Source of the DNA: Meriones unguiculatus
Taxonomy: Eukaryota; Chordata; Mammalia; Rodentia; Muridae
Direction of reading: 5' to 3'
Length of the DNA stretch: 64,000 bases
NCBI RefSeq assembly: GCF_030254825.1
Contig: NC_083351.1
Coordinates: forward strand, 1,536,501 to 1,600,500
The notes below the pieces were generated by a model. It had not been told where the DNA came from, ran no database searches, and was given only the letters and a program-made list of their open reading frames with translations. Below, one piece after another: positions 57,395 to 64,000 of this stretch. Each line of letters begins with the position of its first letter. The first letter of the stretch is position 1. A program made the position numbers and the translations under genes.

Positions 57395-57660
57395 CTTTGA
57401 GTTTCAGTAAACAGCCCGTAATCTTTTGGTACACGTATGTCCCGAACACAGCCTGGACGTTACTTTTTTATGGCACTTGTGTCGTTTCATAATTCCCTTT
57501 GTGGTGCTCTGTCTGGCAGTGCTTCCCCCAAGTTCCAGGCCCTTCTTCAACCCCTCTGAGAGGAGAGTGCTTTGATCCCCTTCTTGTAAACTGACTGTGG
57601 GTGGACCTTGCTGCTCAGAAGAGCTGGCCCTAGGCAGAAAAGGGCTTGCAGATTCCTGCA
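57395..57660 (+). mobile_element. Ancient interspersed repeat, copy B
   Basis: TGAGTTTCAGTAAACAG, TAATCTTTTGGTACACG, GTATGTCCCGAAC and GTTCCAGGCCCTTCTTCAAC align in order with copy A (56515-56775) over about 250 bases. The upstream CGAAGGACACCCAGCCAAC fits the same family. Confidence 0.6.
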
Positions 57661-58051
57661 AGGAGCTGATTTTCCCAAAGAGGTAATCAGCACTAACTGG
57701 GTCCTTAGAACTTATCTTGCGTTGAATATGTGGGTGATTATTTAAATTAGAGCCACTTAATTATTATTTTTTTAACATATTTTTCCACTTCGAATTTTAA
57801 AATTGGTATTTTTACATTGATCTCACAAGACCTGGAGAAAGCTATGATTTGTATATACTGAGTCTAAGGGAGGGTCCAACATTATGGAGGGAGAAGGGGC
57901 TGAGCTGAGGGCTTGTTGACTGTTTTCCTTTAAAAAGGCTAGAGAGTTAGTCCACCCGCAGCCGTTGGGGCAGCCACCAGCCCTGCCAGGATATGGACTT
58001 GGCCCCGAGGCAGACGGGGAGACAGCTGTGGGAAGGAAGAGCTTTGGGTCT
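57661..58051. other. Unique spacer with AT-rich patch
   Basis: AT-rich sequence at 57715-57825 (ATTATTTAAATTAGAGCC, TTAATTATTATTTTTTTAAC) might be a weak regulatory element. Nothing firm. Confidence 0.35.
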
Positions 58052-58375
58052 GTTTCGGCAGCCGTAAGCGACATGAACACAGCACCTTAAGCTCACAGAA
58101 GTTCTGGAGTTCAGAAGCCTGAGGTCTTTGATCTGGCTCCTCCCGAGGCGTCTCTCCTTGGCTTGTAGATGGCTCATTCCCCCCTCCCCCACCCCATGCC
58201 TTCACAGGACTATCCCTGTGTGTGTCTGCATCTTGGTCTCTTCTTACAAGGGCACATGTTGTTTTGGGTAAATCCCATCCTACTGGCCTCATTCTAGCTC
58301 TTTAAATACCCCATTTCCAAACAACCACATTCTAAGGTGCTGGAGTCAGAATTTCACATGGGATCAGGCAGTTGG
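58052..58375 (-). mobile_element. MLT1-like LTR, reverse orientation
   Basis: The reverse MLT1 series is clear: GGCAGCCGTAAGCGACATG, CACAGAAGTTCTGGAGTTCA, GAAGCCTGAGGTCTTTGATC, TCTCCTTGGCTTGTAGATGG, TCTTCTTACAAGGGCAC and ACCACATTCTAAGGTGCTGG. This ancient mammalian LTR carries no coding sequence. Confidence 0.8.
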
Positions 58376-59889
58376 CACATTTCTCACTGCAGCAGAGGAC
58401 CAGAGAGAGGCACTGCCAGGGGAGGCAGCTGGGGAAAGGTGATCACCAGAAATCAGGTGTTGCACAAAATGCAGGCTACATGGGACTCCGGGAAGGAACC
58501 ATGCCATTTCCCTAGGGTCAGAATGTCCCACTCTTATGTGGACACGCTTGCCCAGCAATTCTCTGCTGTTTATCACAGTATCACAGCCACTGGGGGTGGG
58601 GGTCTTGACACACTCCATCAGGATCATGCCTGGGGAGTTCTGGCCAAGGGCAGCTGCATGGCTACACTGTGGCACCAAGGAATAATGGGCCACTGGCACC
58701 CAGACACAGCAGTGAGACCTTAGGTCGTTTGGGCAGGACAGAGAGGGAACATACAACCCGTGGCTGCCAGAGTCTTTTCTGGGGCAGTGTGGCCACCTCA
58801 GCTCCCCCAGGCTCCCAGGGTTGCAAGGTGCCCAGTGCAAACCAGTCGGGATGGCACGGCCAGGAACGCCATATCCCCTGCTACCCTGTCTCCTACCTTC
58901 ATTTACGAACTCACCATGCACTGCTGTCATTACTGTGCACAGAGGCTCCCTGACACTGCGAGGTCACAGTAACTCTCTGACCTTCAGAGCTGCCCCTCCC
59001 ACCCCTCCCACTCCTCCTTCCTGGGGAGGACCCTCAACCGGCCCTGAGTCTAGAGTCTCTGTCAGTGTCCTAGATTCGTATCAAACTGTAGCAGCATGAT
59101 AATGATAAGATTATCCACCATGATAACGATCTCTGCCCTGAGACAGCGAGCCAGAGCCCAGAGGAACGACCTGTTTACTCTTCCCACTGCGTAGGTGAGT
59201 TCCCTTCCGACATGGACTTCCGAGAAGAACAGCCAGCGCTCCTACACATAGATCCAGGGCCGTACACTCGCGAAGGGGCTGAGCGGGTACTGCTTGTCAG
59301 TCAAGAAGTCTCTGTGGGCCTGAGCCTTTCCCCTGCTCTACCACTGTCCATCTAGAGACCATAAAAGGCTCAGGAAAATGCAGCCCAATGCTACCCCTCC
59401 CTGCTGTTCTTCCTCCTCCCTGAGAAGCCCAGAGGTAGGCAGGGAGTGGACTTTGCATTACTAAAAACAAGGCCCTTCCTCAGGTCTTTACTGTTGGAGA
59501 CACACAGAGCTCCAGAGAGCAGCTGACAGGTGAGAGCACACACCAGCAAAGGAGACTGACACAGAATGTTCTGGCAGAGCAGAGCGGGTTCAGAGGTTCT
59601 TAAAAAGTGGCAAAGGAGCACTCAGATCTTACCAGAAAACACACACAAAAACACACTTGCTTGGTGCGTCCGGAAAAGTTTACTTGAAACTTGGCCCCCG
59701 GATCCGGCGAGGGTTCTTTGTTTTCTGGTCACAGCCACACCGAGCACAAATCGAGGTGGTTTCCCACATCTTGTCAAAGAACGGCATTTCCTCTTTCCTT
59801 TCTCCTCGAGCTGATTAGCGGGTCGGGCAATGGTGTGAGGAGATGTTGGGGGTAGGAAAATGGGGGTCATTTTGGAAACCCTCTTTGTG
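58376..59889. other. Unique non-coding stretch
   Basis: A minus-strand open frame of 188 codons (58364-58930) overlaps other frames and starts inside the LTR. No domain. Confidence 0.4.
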
Positions 59890-60260
59890 GATGGGTCGGG
59901 AATGGGGAGAAAATGAATAGTTATAAGCTCATTTCCATAGAAACTGTCTCATTATCATGCTGGCTGCCCGCTGGACGAGGCAGGGCTTCCTGCCAGCAAA
60001 CAGGCTCCACAATTAAGTGTCCCCTGCCCGCTCGGCTGCAGGAGAAGCTGGTCACCAAAGATGGCCCCCGGCCGCAAACTCACCCAGGCCAGGAGGAAGC
60101 AGGAATGATTTTTCCTATACATCAGACATTTGTGCAAGGATTTTACCCAGCATGTAGAAATTTGCACGCAGCACTTCTTGTTTTTAGGTAGAAGCGGCCG
60201 AATCTCAGTCTTGTTTACAAGTTCCGCGGTGTGCGCCTTCACACGTATTTTTTTTTTTTC
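59890..60260. promoter_or_regulatory. Candidate conserved non-coding element
   Basis: A unique block with TTTCCATAGAAAC near 59932, CTCATTATCATGC near 59948, CAATTAAGTG near 60010 (NKX2-like TTAAGTG at 60013-60019), GCCGCAAAC near 60070, CAGGAATGATTTTTCC near 60100 and TGTTTAC FOX core at 60212-60218. Several CpGs survive. The short T run at 60249-60259 closes it. Function is inferred. Confidence 0.45.
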
Positions 60261-61417
60261 TGCATTCCCTGCTAGCAGATCTCCAGGCACCCCTAAAGAC
60301 ATTTAACAAAAGAAATGGGAACAATTAGGTTTAAAATCACTTCCTTGGCAGTGCCCTTTGTGTTCCGAGTGACATGGCCAGGCCGGCTCAGGAGGCACTT
60401 TGTCACAAGCCCCTGGAACACGAAGGGTGTCTGCCAGCTGCTTCCTTTCTGTGCCTCTGAGGCCCCGGAGAACCCAGCCCACTCTGGACCTTCTTCATTT
60501 CTTGTGCGAAGTCACTTTGTGCTAGTGTGTCACCAAAAACAAGTGTGACTGTGGCTGGAAGGGGGTCTGAACCCGGCCGGGAAGAAGGGTTACCCCTGAA
60601 GACCTCAGGGAAGCTTGCCTGTGATGTGAGAAACGGTTTTGTGTTTGCATTCTGGGAAGATGCTAGACATAATATATGATCCAGCTTCCTATCAGCGTGC
60701 TCTTTGGTGGCATTGAATCTATCCTGTGGGCCCTGTGGCCGCCAGCACTCTATACCAGCGATTGTCTTATCACATAAGGCCACCGCCCTTAGCCTCTTTC
60801 GCCGTGGATCTGCTAGGACGATCACTTCTTCAGGTTCTGGCCTCCTCAGGATTCTCTGTGGTTAGCAGCCTGCTCAGTGCCAGGTTCCTTTTTTCCTTTC
60901 TGCTCTGGTCCAGGCCATTGGCCTGCAAACACGGCCAGGCACCAGTCTTCATTAAGTGGCCCTTCCTCAGCTTTGTGAGGACCTGGTTAGGAAAATGACA
61001 CTGTCTTCAGGAAGCAGGTCACTGAGGATCAACAGCACCCAGGCAGCTGAGTGGAAGGCGGTGGCTGCACTGGGTTAGAGAGGTTTGCTTTCAGGTAAAT
61101 GCTGCTGTGCCTCTCCTCATTTATTCCTGCTATCCCTGCTTTGTAGAGAAGGAATATGAGCAGTCAGAGAGCAAGGTTCGAAGATGAAGGGCCACCTCAG
61201 CCAGAGATCTTGAAAATAGGTATGTGTAGAAAGCTGTGACATGGTCCTGCCTCCGATGAGTCTTTCAACATCACTCTTCCCACCTGGGAGTCTCCAGGTG
61301 CAGCATATAGACCTGCTGGGTTTGCATAACCCACCAGGCCCCGGAACCCCTTATGGCTGGCATAGCAGTGCTGGTTAAAAGTCATTACACAAACCCTGAC
61401 TACCAAGGTTGTGGGTG
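60261..61417. other. Unique non-coding stretch
   Basis: No gene was recognised. A faint MIR-like trace near 61130-61190 is too weak to list. Confidence 0.4.
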
Positions 61418-61600
61418 TATTGGTTTTCCCGGGCTGGATAAGCAAAGAGCCCAAGCCAGGCATCTCGGGCAGAAGGAGTTTATCCTTTGGAGAGTCTAGA
61501 GTCTGAAGTGCAGGTTTCCCAAGTGGCTTGGAAGGCTCTGAACCCCCTTCTGTGCTCACATGGGGCACTTCCTTGGCGTGTGGGTCTGTTTTCCTGTGTA
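61418..61600 (-). mobile_element. MLT1/MaLR-like LTR fragment, reverse, low certainty
   Basis: TATTGGTTTTCCCGGGCTGG, AGGAGTTTATCCTTTGGAG and GTCTAGAGTCTGAAGTGCAG resemble the reversed LTR start (tattagtttcctagggctgcc, aatttatt, ctggaggctagaagtcc). It is diverged with small rearrangements, so the family is tentative. Confidence 0.45.
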
Positions 61601-63066
61601 TGATGGCACCGTCACATGGGTGAGGGCTCACCTTAGGAATCCACCCTCAGCTAAGAACTCAGTCCTGCCAGCATCCTGGTGGCCGACGGAGCTGGGGACA
61701 GAGAGCCACACATGAAGTTGGAGAGCACTAGGACAAGGGGGCAAACATGTTCACTAACACCCTAGACCTCGAGTTCCCACGGTAGCCTCTGGGGACAGTG
61801 GCTGGGAGACGTCTGGCCACTCTTTCCCTCTACAGCCGTTTCTTCGGAGACATCACACTTGCCTGTAGCTCTGAGACCCATGTCTCCTGTGAACTTCCAC
61901 TGTGTGATTTATGCCCCGTTCAGACACCCAGCCAAGAGCTCAAGTGTAATGTGTGATAAAGACACCCATTCTGTTTTCATGGTTTTCTAAGATTTAAAAA
62001 AAATTATCTAAAATAATTTTAGGTTGTCTGAGGTTGGCAAGCAATGTGGCAGGCGATCTGAGAAGGCAAAGTTTCGTGGACTGAAAGGTTTTGCCTCCTT
62101 GTTCCCAATTTCTGGAAACATGATTGATGTCACTCTTCTGGGGCCAGGCAGGGACTGGCAGCTTGCAGGAGTGAGTTTCTTGTGTTCTGAGTCGCAGGCC
62201 GGGCTGGGCTGGGTGAGAAGGGCTGAACTCTGCAGACTGGAGCTGCACCCAGGCCCTTCAGCTGGGCTCTGTCTTAGCAATCCAGAAACGCTGCTGACCA
62301 CAGAGCAAGCTTCAGGAGAAGTGTCCCTGGAAGGCGGCTCGGCCTTGTGAGAGATTGCTCTGTAAGTGCCTGAGGCAGGCGAGCTGCCTGCAAGAGGCAT
62401 GGTCAGGTGAGCTGACCCACAAGGGAATGAGGTCACAGTTTTGTTGTGGTCATGAGGCAGGGCTTGCATCAGGGGAGGAGGCTGTGTTGAATAAGGAGGT
62501 GCTATAGTGGAGGGCAGAGCCCCAAGTGTGCCTCAACTTTCAGGTAGGTACCCAGCTTCTAAAGGACGTGCTGAGCTGGGCAGGAGCAGACAGACTATCT
62601 CACGGGTGGACTTGCCCCCCACCTTGGCTGTGCTGGTGCCTGGTGGAGTCTCCGCTCTTCCCCACCATGGTCACCATTCCTCGGCCATTGGTTGGTTCGT
62701 GCTTGACAGCTCACCCAGACACAGACCATTTGGATCAGTAACAAAGGCTCTGGGTGCCTCCTTTGTCTGGGCCTTCTGACATGACCTACCATGTGGCCAA
62801 ATGCTTAATGACGTATCAAGTTGAATGGGGGCTCAGGGAGGAGTCATTGTGGGGTGTGGCTGGGTGAACACATCCCAGCCCTGAGCCTCTTTCTGCCTGG
62901 TCTGGATGACACAGGGAATGACGTGGGTGTCACCTCGCTTGTTTTCTATTTGAGTGAAATTCATGAACTGCTGGAAAACCACAGATTTGAGGGTCGAGCT
63001 CTGCCCATCCCCTTTCGATTAGCAGAGAAAATCAAACTGGTGCTAGCAGGTGAGGAGAAACAGCCC
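61601..63066. other. Unique non-coding stretch
   Basis: The AT-rich patch at 61990-62030 is notable only for composition. A 156-codon plus-strand open frame (62821-63291) runs into the minisatellite and has no recognisable domain. No gene is supported. Confidence 0.4.
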
Positions 63067-63204
63067 AGAGCACTGCTCAGAAGCTGTGGGCTTCCTGCTG
63101 GGCTGGGGACACCAGAGCGCTGCTCAGAAGCTGTGGCCTTCCTGCTGGCTGGGGACACCAGAGCGCTGCTCAGAAGCTGTGGCCTTCCTGCTGGGCTGCG
63201 GACA
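63067..63204. repeat. 46/47-bp minisatellite, three copies
   Basis: Units start at 63067, 63114 and 63160. All contain GCTCAGAAGCTGTGG(C/G)CTTCC and end in GGACA. The middle unit is one base shorter, which shifts the frame across the array. Confidence 0.95.
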
Positions 63205-63475
63205 GTGATACCCAGACACACATCTCAGCTGCCCGGGAGGCCCAGCGGGCACAGTAGGATAGGTGTGTTGGTCTTAGGAGCAGCACTCTAAGGTCTACGT
63301 ATAGAAGACTCTAGAAACAGAATGGCCCCCAGGCACCGCAGGGAGTAGCCCAGATGTTGGAGAACTCAGCTTCTGTTACGCATGGCTGCTTCGGGCCCCA
63401 TTAATCGGAGCCTTCTTGGCCACTGCTGCTGCCCTGGGGTTAGACTCTTCTGGAGGCCTTAAAAGAAAGAACTGA
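63205..63475. other. Unique spacer
   Basis: No feature was recognised. Confidence 0.4.
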
Positions 63476-63690
63476 GGGCCCCCAAGATAGCTCAGTGGGT
63501 AAAGGCACTTACTGCCAAGCCTCATGACTGAGTTCCATCTCCAGGACCCGCATGATGGAAGAAGAGAACCAACTCCTGAAAGAGGTCCTCTGGCCACTAC
63601 ACATATATAAATACGTGGAGAAACAAAGATACACAATTACTTTTTATGTAATTAAAATAAAGAGATGTTATCTTTTTTTAAAGAAAGAAA
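63476..63690 (+). mobile_element. tRNA-derived SINE (B2/B4 superfamily)
   Basis: The head CCCAAGATAGCTCAGTGGG and TAAAGGCACTTACTGCC is followed by GCCTCATGACTGAGTTCC, GGACCCGCATGATGGAAG, AGAACCAACTCCTG and GGTCCTCTGGCCAC. It then has an AT-rich end with AATAAA-type tail. Subfamily not certain. Confidence 0.8.
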
Positions 63691-64000
63691 TAAGGGGATA
63701 GAATTAAGAATTAAGGGGACAGTATCCATGCCCTGCTCCTGTCCTGCTGGCTCATTCTCCTGAACAACAGGGTACAAACCTCATGTGCCCCTCAATTATT
63801 GGCACATTCTGCTGGTTGGAGAGACAGGTGGGTAGAAGCCAGTGCCAAGCATGAGGCAGTCTTTCTGCCTCTTCGAGAAAACCCAAGATTGTCCCCTGTG
63901 AAGTGAAGCCGCCTCATGCCAGCACATCCTGGGTGCTGGCTAGATCACTGACCCAAGATGAAGCTGCTTAGTCTCAAGGCAGTCTTGCTGCATAGACACC
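63691..64000. other. Unique stretch to the end of the window
   Basis: No feature was recognised. Confidence 0.4.

Noticed and set aside
62821..63291. 156-codon plus-strand frame with a helix-like charged segment
   Set aside because: The segment around 62940-63055 looks protein-like but matches no family I know, and the frame runs into a minisatellite whose units change frame.
1..64000. CRISPR array, bacterial operon or phage content
   Set aside because: There are no regularly spaced repeats with unique spacers, and no dense long open frames. The repeat content is clearly rodent.

Overview
The window reads as nuclear DNA of a murid rodent (mouse- or rat-like). The evidence is the interspersed repeats: B1, B3 and B4-type SINEs, a URR1-like rodent hAT DNA transposon, MIR/L2 relics and ancient MLT1-type LTR fragments, together with long (TG)n/(CA)n, (GA)n and (CT)n microsatellites and depleted CpG outside a few short blocks. 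No rat-type ID element burst, young B2 or full-length L1 was noticed, so mouse and rat cannot be told apart here.

I find no protein-coding gene I can support. The open frames (the longest are about 170-220 codons) have no recognisable domain, no conserved family motif and no convincing exon structure. Many are created by simple repeats, minisatellites or SINEs. The window is best described as a non-coding interval: a large intron or a gene desert. I cannot name the locus.

The notable content is a series of unique blocks, mostly AT-rich or rich in homeodomain, GATA, SOX, POU and FOX motifs, which look like conserved non-coding regulatory elements. The strongest candidates are near 9.1-9.3, 11.5-11.9, 12.95-13.2, 14.8-15.0, 18.3-18.6, 29.0-29.3, 33.7-33.9, 36.7-37.3, 41.0-42.45, 53.3-53.65, 55.3-55.7 and 59.9-60.25 kb. 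They are spread across the window, and transposon density is low between them. That pattern is typical of the regulatory landscape of a developmental transcription-factor gene. Their conservation is inferred from composition and motif content and has not been measured.

Layout. 0-9 kb is unique sequence with two TG/TATG tracts and B1/B3/B4 SINEs. 9-15 kb holds four candidate elements, a URR1 element, an MLT1-like fragment and a 36-bp minisatellite. 15-18 kb is unique and ends in a homopurine tract beside the GATA-rich block at 18.3-18.6 kb. 19-29 kb is mostly featureless apart from a 500-bp CA-rich tract. 29-42.5 kb carries the densest set of candidate elements plus MIR/L2 relics. 42.5-53 kb is the repeat-rich part (B4, proto-B1, a B4 interrupted by B3, two copies of a rodent repeat, adjacent B3 and B4). 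53-60.3 kb returns to candidate elements, with a duplicated ancient repeat and an MLT1-like LTR. 60-64 kb is unique, with a second minisatellite and a terminal tRNA-derived SINE.
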